Shown here piece after piece: positions 1 through 6,870 of a stretch of DNA of 64,000 bases; within the stretch, counting starts at the first letter, position 1; every line of letters begins with the position of its first letter. A program made the position numbers and the translations under genes. Source of the DNA: an uncultured Oscillibacter sp. (GTDB lineage Bacteria; Bacillota; Clostridia; Oscillospirales; Oscillospiraceae); the NCBI GenBank assembly GCA_910583785.1, contig CAJTZK010000012.1, positions 27,603-91,602 of the forward strand, written 5' to 3'. Under the pieces are notes generated by a model that saw only the letters and a program-made list of their open reading frames with translations, made no database searches and had not been told where the DNA came from.

Positions 1-1620
1 CGCCAGCAGATGGGCCCGGAAGGCGTCCATCCGCTCCAGGGGCACGTCCTGCATCACATGGGCCATGGCGGCCGCCAGGACCACCACCTGCTGGTGCTGG
101 GACAGCGGAGCGTACCGGGGCTGGCGCAGCAGGCGCATCAGGCCCTGGCCATAGGCCAGCTGGCGCTTGGTGGCGTCGTCCAGGTCGCTGGAAAACTGGG
201 TGAAGACCTCCATCTCCCGGTACTGGGCCAGATCCAGCCGGAGGGTTCCCACGGCCTTCTTCATGGCCTTGGTCTGGGCGTCGCCGCCCACCCGGGAGAC
301 GGAGAGGCCCACGTTGACGGCGGGTCTCTGGCCCGCGAAGAACAGGTCGCTCTCCAGGAAGATCTGCCCGTCGGTGATAGAGATGATGTTAGTGGGAATA
401 TAGGCGGACACGTTCCCCGCCTGAGTCTCCACAATGGGCAGGGCGGTCATGCTGCCGCCCCCCAGCTCGTCGGAGAGGTGGGCCGCCCGCTCCAAAAGGC
501 GGGAGTGGAGGTAGAACACGTCGCCGGGATAGGCCTCCCGCCCTGGGGACCGCTCCAAAAGGAGGCTCAGCGTCCGGTAGGCGATGGCGTGCTTGCTGAG
601 ATCGTCGTAGACAATCAGCACGTCCCGGCCCTGGCGCATGAAGTGCTCCCCCAGGGCGCAGCCCGCGTAGGGGGCGATGTACTGGAGGGCGGCGGAGGCG
701 CTGGCCGGGGCGTTGACCACGGCGGTGTACTCCATGGCTCCCCGGCGGCTCAGGTTCTCCACAATCTGGGCAACGGACCCCGTCTTCTGCCCGATGGCCA
801 CGTAGATGCACACCACGCCCTTCCCCTTCTGGTTCAGGATGGCGTCCAGGGCGATGGCCGTCTTTCCAGTCTGGCGGTCGCCGATGATCAGCTCCCGCTG
901 GCCCCGGCCAATGGGGAACATGGAGTCGATGGACAAAAGGCCCGTCTCCATAGGGGTGTTCACCGGCTGGCGGTCCAGGATGCCCGGGGCCGGGGATTCA
1001 ATGGGGCGGTGGCCCTCCGGCATGATCTTGCCCTTGCCGTCCACGGGGACGCCCAGGGCGTCCACCACCCGGCCCAGGAACCCCTCGCCCACTGGCATGC
1101 CAGCGGTCTTCAGGGTCCGGCGGACCATGCTCCCGGCGGAGACCTCCTCGCCGCTGCCGAAGAGGATGCAGCTCACGCCGTCCCGGCGCAGGTCCTGGAC
1201 CATGCCCTTCACGCCGGAGTTGAACACCAGAATCTCCCCGTACTGGACGTGGTCCAGGCCCTTGACGGAGGCGATCTCGCCGTCCACCGCCGTCACCTCG
1301 CCGATCTCCTCCGGGTTCACGGCCACGGTCCAGTCCTCCACCGCCTGGCGCATCAGGGGCAGGATGTCGTTGGACCCGCTTTCCAGTCCCCGGACGTAGT
1401 CCCGGAACTGCCGGACCCGGCCCTGCATGGTCCAGTCGTACATATCCGCCCCTACCTGGAGGCGGAAGCCCTGCTTCAGGGCCGGGTCCTCCTCCCAGCG
1501 GAGGGGAATCTTCCGCTTGTACTTCCCGGCCAGGAACTTCTCAAAGCGCCGGAGCTGTTCCTCCGTGGGCTTGACGGCGCTGCGGAGCTCCGCCGACAGC
1601 GCGCCTCTAGTGGTCCTCAT
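1..1620 (-). CDS. atpA: ATP synthase F1 subunit alpha with fused delta C-terminal domain (partial)
   Basis: Catalytic-head alpha subunit of F-type ATP synthase, cut by the window edge so the last few tens of residues are missing. The core shows the P-loop GDRQTGKTAIA and the arginine-finger stretch SVSRVGGDAQTK. The first ~80 residues are not alpha: they contain DPALKQGFRLQVGADMYD and a TMQGRVRQF segment, matching the C-terminal beta domain of the delta (AtpH) subunit (consensus D-P-S-L-x-G-G-x-x-x-R-x-G-D-x-x-x-D-x-S-V-x-G-R-L). Canonical alpha sequence starts around residue 85. The start overlaps the b-subunit gene by 14 bp, leaving no room for a separate delta gene between b and alpha. Gamma, beta and epsilon presumably lie to the left. 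Confidence 0.93.
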   Translation of the reverse strand, partial: MRTTRGALSAELRSAVKPTEEQLRRFEKFLAGKYKRKIPLRWEEDPALKQGFRLQVGADMYDWTMQGRVRQFRDYVRGLESGSNDILPLMRQAVEDWTVAVNPEEIGEVTAVDGEIASVKGLDHVQYGEILVFNSGVKGMVQDLRRDGVSCILFGSGEEVSAGSMVRRTLKTAGMPVGEGFLGRVVDALGVPVDGKGKIMPEGHRPIESPAPGILDRQPVNTPMETGLLSIDSMFPIGRGQRELIIGDRQTGKTAIALDAILNQKGKGVVCIYVAIGQKTGSVAQIVENLSRRGAMEYTAVVNAPASASAALQYIAPYAGCALGEHFMRQGRDVLIVYDDLSKHAIAYRTLSLLLERSPGREAYPGDVFYLHSRLLERAAHLSDELGGGSMTALPIVETQAGNVSAYIPTNIISITDGQIFLESDLFFAGQRPAVNVGLSVSRVGGDAQTKAMKKAVGTLRLDLAQYREMEVFTQFSSDLDDATKRQLAYGQGLMRLLRQPRYAPLSQHQQVVVLAAAMAHVMQDVPLERMDAFRAHLLA

Positions 1621-2101
1621 GGGCGCCTCCTCCCTCCGCCAGGTCCAGGAACTGGTCGAAGAGGTCCGTGTCGGCCTTCACCGTCAGCTTCTTCACCGCG
1701 GCCACCGTCAGCTCCCGGAGTTCCCGCTGGGACTCCCGGATGATCTGCTCCCGGCTGCTGGCGGCCTCCTCCTTGGCCTTGGCGACAATCTGCCTGGCCT
1801 GGGCCATCTGCTCCTCCACGGACTGCTGGACCGCCGCCTGGGACTTGGCCCGCGCCTGGCGGATTTCCTCCTCCGCCCCGTCCAGCTTGGCCTGGCAGGC
1901 GGCTTTCAGCTCCTCCGCCTCCCGGAGTTTCCCGGCGGCCTGGTCCTCCATGGCCCGGTAATGGGCCTCCCGCTTCTCCATAAACCGCTTCACCGGGTCG
2001 TAGAGCAGGAAGTACAGTCCGCCCGTGAGAATGGCCAGGTTCATCCAATGCAGCAGGATCTGCTGCCAGTCAACATTCAAGGGGATATTCACAGCCTCCA
2101 C
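1607..2101 (-). CDS. atpF: ATP synthase F0 subunit b
   Basis: Peripheral-stalk b subunit, 164 residues, usual length. One N-terminal membrane helix (about residues 14-32, LHWMNLAILTGGLYFLLYD) is followed by a long charged helical domain rich in Glu, Lys, Ala and Gln, ending GGGAHEDH. It lies between the c-subunit gene (5 bp gap) and the delta-alpha fusion (14 bp overlap), so translation is probably coupled. The short length argues against a b-delta fusion; the delta domain sits on alpha instead. Confidence 0.93.
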   Translation of the reverse strand: MEAVNIPLNVDWQQILLHWMNLAILTGGLYFLLYDPVKRFMEKREAHYRAMEDQAAGKLREAEELKAACQAKLDGAEEEIRQARAKSQAAVQQSVEEQMAQARQIVAKAKEEAASSREQIIRESQRELRELTVAAVKKLTVKADTDLFDQFLDLAEGGGAHEDH

Positions 2102-2106
2102 CTGCC

Positions 2107-2463
2107 TTACAACACGAAGATGATGAGGATGACCACCAGCAGGGCGTAAATGATGGCCGTCTCAATAAAGACCAGGCCCAGCATCAGCATGGTCCGGATT
2201 TTGCTCTCGGCCTCCGGCTGGCGGCCAATGCTCTCCACCGCCTTGCCCGTGGCGATGCCCATGCCCAATCCGCCGCCCAGGGCCGCCAGGCCGATGGCCA
2301 GGGCGGAACCGATGGTTTTGCCTCCGCCGCTCTCCTCCTGGGCCTCCTCCTGGGCGGCGGGCGCTCCGGCGTCCTCCCCCGCCGCCAGGGCGGGCACGGC
2401 CAGGGCCGCCGCCAGCAGCAGCACCAAACCCAGCATCCACAGCTTCTTCCCCAACTTGCTCAT
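2107..2463 (-). CDS. atpE: ATP synthase F0 subunit c with N-terminal leader
   Basis: Rotor-ring c subunit. The two-helix hairpin with polar loop GRQPEAES and ion-carboxylate stretch VFIETAIIYALL is clear. Length is about 118 residues against 75-90 usually, because a hydrophobic signal-like segment (residues 7-29, ending PALAAG) and an acidic Ala/Glu-rich linker precede helix 1. Glu-Thr in helix 2 resembles sodium-type rings, but the helix-1 position that carries Gln in sodium rings is Met (GLGMGIATGKA), so the coupling ion cannot be assigned. The chosen ATG is 9 bases after GGAGG; a GTG three bases earlier is equally possible. Confidence 0.92.
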   Translation of the reverse strand: MSKLGKKLWMLGLVLLLAAALAVPALAAGEDAGAPAAQEEAQEESGGGKTIGSALAIGLAALGGGLGMGIATGKAVESIGRQPEAESKIRTMLMLGLVFIETAIIYALLVVILIIFVL

Positions 2464-2515
2464 CACAAAAAACCTCCCATTTTGTTCTTTATCCTTGATA
2501 TAGTCCGGGCCGTGG

Positions 2516-3340
2516 TCAGGCGGCCTGGTGTTTTTTCCGCTCCTTCGGCGGGGCGGGCTCGGACACCTCGCCGTAATACAGGGCCGTCAGCATCGTCAGC
2601 ACGTAGGTCTGGATCAGGGCGTGCAGCAGGGTGAAGAGCACGCCCACGATCACCGGGAGCACAAAGCTCAAGCTCACATAATAGTACACCAGCTCCGTTA
2701 CCAGCAGCCCGCTGAGCAGGGCGCCAAAGAGCCGGAAGCTCATGGAAATGGGCAGGGAGAACTCCTTCAGCGTCTTCCCCACACCCTTCAGCCCGTTGGC
2801 CGCGACGCCGCCGGAGAGAATCGTCAGATAGGAGAACGTCCCCAAGGCGATGGCGGCGTTCACGTCGGACAGGGGGGCGGGGAGGGTAATGGGGTGTCCG
2901 TGGACCGTGACGGCCTGGAGTCCCAGCAGCTCAAACAGCGTCCCCACAAATATGTACGCCCCGGCAGCGAAAATATAGGCCCCCAGGAAGCCCCAGCGGT
3001 GGGGGCTGCTTCCTTTGGCCATGCCGCTGAACAGGCCCACGGCCTCCTCCAACAGCAGCTGGAATTTCCCCGGCGTATACCGGAACTTTGGAATTACGAA
3101 CATCCGGATACAGGCGGCGGCCAGGAGCAGCAGCAGCGTCACCGTAAAGGCGGACACCAGCCCTGGGTTCACCTCCTTGAGGCCGAAGAGGCTGATCCGG
3201 TTCACGTCGTGGAGCACGGCGTCCCGCATCGCTTCCTTCACGGTCTCCGTCCGCCCGGGGGACCCGGCGGACAAGGCGCCCGCCAGCAGCAGCAAAACCA
3301 CCCCCAGCCACAGCGCCAGGCCCTTCTTGTGTTCTCTCAT
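2516..3340 (-). CDS. atpB: ATP synthase F0 subunit a
   Basis: Stator a subunit, 274 residues, that forms the ion half-channels against the c ring. It is strongly hydrophobic, with the essential arginine in SMSFRLFGALLSG and the C-terminal channel helix LIQTYVLTMLTALYYG. First gene of the operon, in the order a-c-b-alpha. ATG chosen because AGAAGGG lies 7 bases upstream; an in-frame TTG one codon earlier would be too close to it. A good promoter lies about 70 bp upstream. Confidence 0.93.
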   Translation of the reverse strand: MREHKKGLALWLGVVLLLLAGALSAGSPGRTETVKEAMRDAVLHDVNRISLFGLKEVNPGLVSAFTVTLLLLLAAACIRMFVIPKFRYTPGKFQLLLEEAVGLFSGMAKGSSPHRWGFLGAYIFAAGAYIFVGTLFELLGLQAVTVHGHPITLPAPLSDVNAAIALGTFSYLTILSGGVAANGLKGVGKTLKEFSLPISMSFRLFGALLSGLLVTELVYYYVSLSFVLPVIVGVLFTLLHALIQTYVLTMLTALYYGEVSEPAPPKERKKHQAA

Positions 3341-3411
3341 CAAGCATCCCTTCTCTCAATCGGCTCCCCGCGCCCAAGGCCCCGGGCACGGCGGCGAATC
3401 GGTACGGTTTG

Positions 3412-3439
3412 ATTATAGTAACTCCAGCGTAAAAGTCAA
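3412..3439 (-). promoter_or_regulatory. Promoter of the ATP synthase operon
   Basis: On the minus strand TTGACT, 16 bp, TATAAT. It lies about 70 bp before the atpB start with nothing else between. Confidence 0.8.
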
Positions 3440-3516
3440 GAGTTCTAAGGACGAAAACGCTTGCGTTCCTCATTTTTTCTCCGGTTTCCTTAACAGGTTC
3501 TTTATGCGGGCATGGA

Positions 3517-3564
3517 AAAAGGAGGGAGGAGCCGGGAAATTCCCCGGCTCCTCCCTCCTTTTTC
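3517..3564 (-). terminator. Terminator of the hemolysin III-like gene
   Basis: A perfect 16-bp stem (3521-3536 with 3543-3558) and 6-nt loop, flanked by A-run and T-run, so it can work in both directions. It follows the hlyIII-like gene and shields the atp promoter. Confidence 0.85.
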
Positions 3565-3572
3565 CCAGGGCG

Positions 3573-4286
3573 TCAGCCCTGCATATAAATCTGCGTGTAA
3601 ATGCCCGCCCAGTGGAGGGCTGCCCCCGCCAGAACAAAGACGTGCCAAATGCAGTGGTCGTACTTCTTCTTCCCGGCAAAGGGGATCATCCCCAGGGTAT
3701 AGGCCAGCCCCCCCGCGAAGATGAACCCCAGCAGGGTGCGGCTCTGGAGGTACATCCGGGGCAGGAACACCAGCCCGCTCCACCCAATGAGGAAGTACAG
3801 GGTGAAGTGCAGGGCCCGCCAGCGTCCCGGGCCAAAGGCCATCACCAGCGTCACGCCAGCGAGGATCACCGCCCACTGGACGCAGAACAGCGCCACGCCC
3901 AGGGCCCCTCCCAAATACAGCAGCAGGATGGGCGCAAAGGTACCGCCGATCAAAAGATAGATGGAGGTGTAGTCAAACCGGCGGAGGACCCGCTTGGCCC
4001 CGGACCCCGGGGGCATGGCGTGGTACACGCAGCTCATCAGCATCATCACCACCATGCCAATCCCATAGACGCAGGAGGCCAGCAGCTCCATGGCCCCCTG
4101 GGACCGGGCCAGCAGCAGCGCCAGCGCCGTCCCCGCCCCCAGGGCCCCCAGGCCGTGGCTCACAGCGTTAAAGACCTCCGCCCCCGCCGTCAGCCGGGGC
4201 GGCTCATTCCTAGCCTGGACCTTCGCCCGGCGGACCGCCCGCAGGCGGGCCCTTTGCAGCTCCTGCTTCCTCAAAACAGCTTCCAT
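3573..4286 (-). CDS. Hemolysin III family (PAQR-type) membrane protein
   Basis: A 237-residue seven-helix membrane protein of the hemolysin III/YqfA group. After a basic N-terminus it shows the family markers E-x-x-N-x-x-SH (EVFNAVSHGLGALG), S-x-x-YH (SCVYHAMPP), the Asp in RRFDYTSIYLLIGGTF and the C-terminal DHCIWHVFVL; these His/Asp/Ser residues form the metal site in PAQR proteins. Family function in bacteria is uncertain (membrane stress or lipid homeostasis); the name does not prove haemolysis. Monocistronic, with its own promoter overlapped by a long palindrome, suggesting a dedicated repressor. Confidence 0.88.
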   Translation of the reverse strand: MEAVLRKQELQRARLRAVRRAKVQARNEPPRLTAGAEVFNAVSHGLGALGAGTALALLLARSQGAMELLASCVYGIGMVVMMLMSCVYHAMPPGSGAKRVLRRFDYTSIYLLIGGTFAPILLLYLGGALGVALFCVQWAVILAGVTLVMAFGPGRWRALHFTLYFLIGWSGLVFLPRMYLQSRTLLGFIFAGGLAYTLGMIPFAGKKKYDHCIWHVFVLAGAALHWAGIYTQIYMQG

Positions 4287-4315
4287 TCGGCGCCTCCCCA
4301 GCTTGTGCTGTTAAT

Positions 4316-4352
4316 ATCGTGTAATATAGTTTCTAAAACTATATTACACGAT
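4316..4352. promoter_or_regulatory. 17-bp perfect palindrome overlapping the hlyIII promoter
   Basis: Left arm 4316-4332, right arm 4336-4352, spacer CTA; half-site ATCGTGTAATATAGTTT. On the minus strand the hlyIII promoter can be read as TTGCAA, 17 bp, TAATAT, and the TAATAT lies inside the palindrome. It looks like a repressor operator. It has no useful T-run, so it is not a terminator. Confidence 0.65.
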
Positions 4353-4689
4353 TCAAGTTTATATTGCAAGTAGTTTTTGCAAAATTTTTTGATCTATCCC
4401 AACGCCCCGGATTTTAGCACAAAGCGGGACGAAAATCTTTGGATAAACCGCCAAAATTTTTAATCTTCTCCAGCTCCCCGCCGCTCATTATACCCGTTGG
4501 CCCCAAGGGGGCAGGCTTAGGGGCCCAGCGCCGGCCCTTCTGCGCTGGCCGGGGCCTTCTGGGGAACCTGCGGGGAATGGGAGAGGAACGCCTTATATAA
4601 GGATGGCCGGGGGCGGTTCACTTCCCTCCCCCGGCCATCCGGCTTTCCGCAGAACCGGGAACCGGAACCACGCTGGACGCTGCCGAAAG

Positions 4690-4718
4690 AAGAAGCCGGG
4701 CCAGACGGCCCGGCTTTC
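4690..4718 (-). terminator. Terminator after the marR-MATE operon
   Basis: 9-bp stem AGCCGGGCC (4694-4702) with GGCCCGGCT (4707-4715), followed on the minus strand by TTCTTCTTT. Confidence 0.7.
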
Positions 4719-4724
4719 CGGTTT

Positions 4725-6113
4725 TTATGGGTTTCCACCCTGTTCCAGCTCCGCCATGCTCCGCTTGAACTGGACGGCGAACATGGAGGCGGTGGAGGCC
4801 ACCGCCAGGAAGTCCGCCACTGGCTCCGCCAGGAAGACGGCAAATGCCTTATTGGCAAAGAAGTGCGGCAGGATATAAATGAGGGGAATCAGCAAAATGA
4901 TCTTCCGCAGCACCGCCAGGAACAGGGAGGTCTTGGCGTTCCCCAGGGCCACAAAGGTCTGCTGGCAGGCGATCTGGATGCCGAAAAGGCAGGTGGTGCC
5001 CATGTAAATCCGCAGGGCCCAGGCGGCGTAGTCCACCAGCGCCGGGTCATTGTTGAACACCTGCACGAAGACCCGTGGGAACAGCTGCACCACCGCCCAG
5101 AGCGCCGAAGAGTAAACCACGCAGGACTTCAGCAGGCAGCGGAAGGCGTCCCGGACCCGCTGGGCATTTTTCGCGCCGAAATTATAGCTCACGATGGGCT
5201 GGGCCCCCTGGCTCAGGCCCTGGAGGGGCATCATGGCAAACTGCATCATGCTGGTCAGCACCGTCATGGCTCCCACCGCCAGGTCCCCGCCGTATTTCAG
5301 CAGGGAGGAGTTGAAGCAGACGGCGATGAGGCTCTCTGTAGACTGCATGATAAAGGGGGACAGGCCCAGGGCCAGACAGGGCAGGAACACCTTGGGCTCC
5401 GGCCTCAGATATTCCTTCCGCAGCCGCCATTTGCTCTTCGGGCCAGTGAGGAAGCGGAGGACCCACGCGGCGGAAACCGCCTGGGAGAGAATGGTCGCCA
5501 GGGCCGCGCCCCGGACACCCATGCCCAGGCCAAATATGAAGATGGGATCCAGGAGCGTGTTCAGCCCCGCGCCGATGAGGACGGTTCTCATGCTGACGGT
5601 GGTGAAGCCCTGGGCGGTAATATAGGCGTTCATTCCCAGGGTCACCTGGACAAAAAGGGTGCCCAGGGAATAAATGCGCATGTAATCCAGGGCGTAACCG
5701 ATGGTGTTCCCGCTGGCGCCGAAGGCCAGCAGCAGGGGCCCGGCAAAGCCCTGGAACACCACCGTCAGCACGGCGGCGGTGACCACCAGAAGGGTAAAGC
5801 TGTTGCCCATGATCTTCTGGGACCCCTCCAGGTCCCCCCGGCCCTCTTGGATGGAGGCCCGGGGCGCGCCGCCCATGCCCACCAGGGCGGCAAAGGCGGA
5901 GATGATCATGATGATGGGCAGGCAGACTCCCACGCCCGTGAGGGCCAGGGCCCCCACGGTGTCCACGGGCTTCATGTGCCCAATGTAAACCCGGTCCACC
6001 AGGTTGTACAGCATGTTGACGATCTGCGAGGTGATGGTGGGCAGGGCCAGGGAGAACAGGAGCCTGCTCACCTTACCGCTGCCGAGGTCCACGCTTTTCT
6101 GATTCATGTCCAA
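4725..6113 (-). CDS. MATE family multidrug efflux transporter (MepA-like)
   Basis: A 462-residue, twelve-helix cation-coupled exporter. The typical start (SGKVSRLLFSLALPTITSQ) and the duplicated six-helix halves, with MPLQGLSQGAQPIVSYNFGA opening the second half, are visible. It overlaps the end of an upstream marR gene by 10 bp, so both are on one transcript. The arrangement mirrors MarR-repressed MATE pairs such as mepR-mepA. Substrates cannot be inferred beyond cationic drugs, dyes or bile-like compounds. Confidence 0.88.
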   Translation of the reverse strand: MDMNQKSVDLGSGKVSRLLFSLALPTITSQIVNMLYNLVDRVYIGHMKPVDTVGALALTGVGVCLPIIMIISAFAALVGMGGAPRASIQEGRGDLEGSQKIMGNSFTLLVVTAAVLTVVFQGFAGPLLLAFGASGNTIGYALDYMRIYSLGTLFVQVTLGMNAYITAQGFTTVSMRTVLIGAGLNTLLDPIFIFGLGMGVRGAALATILSQAVSAAWVLRFLTGPKSKWRLRKEYLRPEPKVFLPCLALGLSPFIMQSTESLIAVCFNSSLLKYGGDLAVGAMTVLTSMMQFAMMPLQGLSQGAQPIVSYNFGAKNAQRVRDAFRCLLKSCVVYSSALWAVVQLFPRVFVQVFNNDPALVDYAAWALRIYMGTTCLFGIQIACQQTFVALGNAKTSLFLAVLRKIILLIPLIYILPHFFANKAFAVFLAEPVADFLAVASTASMFAVQFKRSMAELEQGGNP

Positions 6114-6556
6114 CGCTCCTTTTCTGCGCCCAGCTCCTCCATCTCCCGCAGCACCCGCTCCAGCAGGCCCAGGAAGACGGCCTGTTCCTCCTCCGCCAGC
6201 CCCGCCAGCAGCCTCCGCCCGCAGGCGGCCTGGACCGCCTGGGCCTCCCGGGCCAGGGGCGCGCCCTCCCCGGTAATTTCCAGGTGGATGATCCTCCGGT
6301 CCTCCCCGTCGGCCCGCCGGGCCAGGAGGCCCCGGTCCGTCAGGACCTCCACCGCCTGGGAGACCTGGGACTTCGCCAGGCCCCGGAGCTCCGTCACGTC
6401 CCGGGCGGTGTCCTGCCCCGGGTGGTTGGCCAGGAAGAGGAGGACGTGGACCTCCCGCATAGAGAGCCCCGTTTTCTCCAGCAGGGGAAGAAACTGCTGG
6501 TCATAGTATTTCAAAAACCTCCGGGGCAGGCGGGTGAGCTGGGCAATGGTAATCAT
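6104..6556 (-). CDS. MarR family transcriptional regulator
   Basis: 150 residues, standard MarR length. Winged helix: helices around LSMREVHVLLFLANHPG, recognition region LRGLAKSQVSQAVEVLTDRG, and wing ARRADGEDRRIIHLEIT with the conserved D-x-R. The ATG (6556) lies 8 bases after AAGGAGG; the same frame stays open far upstream because of GC-rich antisense sequence over vanT, but nothing there resembles MarR. It probably represses its own operon with the MATE gene through two operator palindromes just downstream of the -10 box. Confidence 0.9.
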   Translation of the reverse strand: MITIAQLTRLPRRFLKYYDQQFLPLLEKTGLSMREVHVLLFLANHPGQDTARDVTELRGLAKSQVSQAVEVLTDRGLLARRADGEDRRIIHLEITGEGAPLAREAQAVQAACGRRLLAGLAEEEQAVFLGLLERVLREMEELGAEKERWT

Positions 6557-6572
6557 GGTCCCGGCCTCCTTC

Positions 6573-6601
6573 GTTCTTTTTTGAACTGTTCTTTTGAGAA
6601 C
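6573..6601. promoter_or_regulatory. Two MarR-type operator palindromes
   Basis: GTTC-N6-GAAC (6573-6586) and GTTCT-N4-AGAAC (6588-6601), centres 15 bp apart, lie between the -10 box and the marR start. Dyads of this size are typical MarR sites. Confidence 0.7.
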
Positions 6602-6608
6602 TATCTGA

Positions 6609-6637
6609 GTATAGCACCACGCAGCCCCGCTGTCAAG
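6609..6637 (-). promoter_or_regulatory. Promoter of marR-MATE
   Basis: Minus strand TTGACA, 17 bp, TATACT; near-consensus, as expected for a repressed promoter. Confidence 0.85.
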
Positions 6638-6639
6638 GG

Positions 6640-6863
6640 GCGGTGAACGGCGGGGAGTGTCCTCTTCGCGCATTTTATAACGGTAATGATTTGTGGGGCG
6701 GCTCCCTGTGCCTACCCATTCATCAGGGTCCTGGAACGCAAGCCAAAACACGGCGCCTACAAAAAATCTTCGAATGGGACACTCCCGAAAGGGAGCGCCT
6801 GATTGCGCATTTTCTATTTGATTAGGAGGCACACGGCGCGGGGCGGACACACAGGCCCGCCCC
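6640..6863 (-). repeat. Dispersed intergenic repeat copy with nested fragment
   Basis: 6781-6863 read on the minus strand gives the hairpin GGGGCGG...CCGCCCC, then an AT-rich spacer and AAAATGCGC plus a CGCTCCC/GGGAGTG dyad. A second tail fragment (TTATAAAATGCGC...GGACACTCCCC) is at 6649-6675. It lies directly after vanT and may act as its transcript end. No gene was seen between 6557 and 6870. Confidence 0.6.
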
Positions 6864-6870
6864 ATTTCCC

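Larger units (their letters stand above)
4287..4724. other. 438-bp intergenic region
   Basis: It holds the hlyIII promoter/operator and, near the left edge, the MATE terminator. In between is an AT-rich stretch (4350-4480), then a GC-rich part with a 13-bp inverted repeat (4601-4613 with 4628-4640) and another near 4520-4565. No coding sequence was seen. Confidence 0.5.

Noticed and set aside
10..1743. 577-residue plus-strand ORF
   Set aside because: Antisense to the ATP synthase alpha and b genes; His/Gly/Gln-rich translation with no domain, a product of GC-rich third positions.
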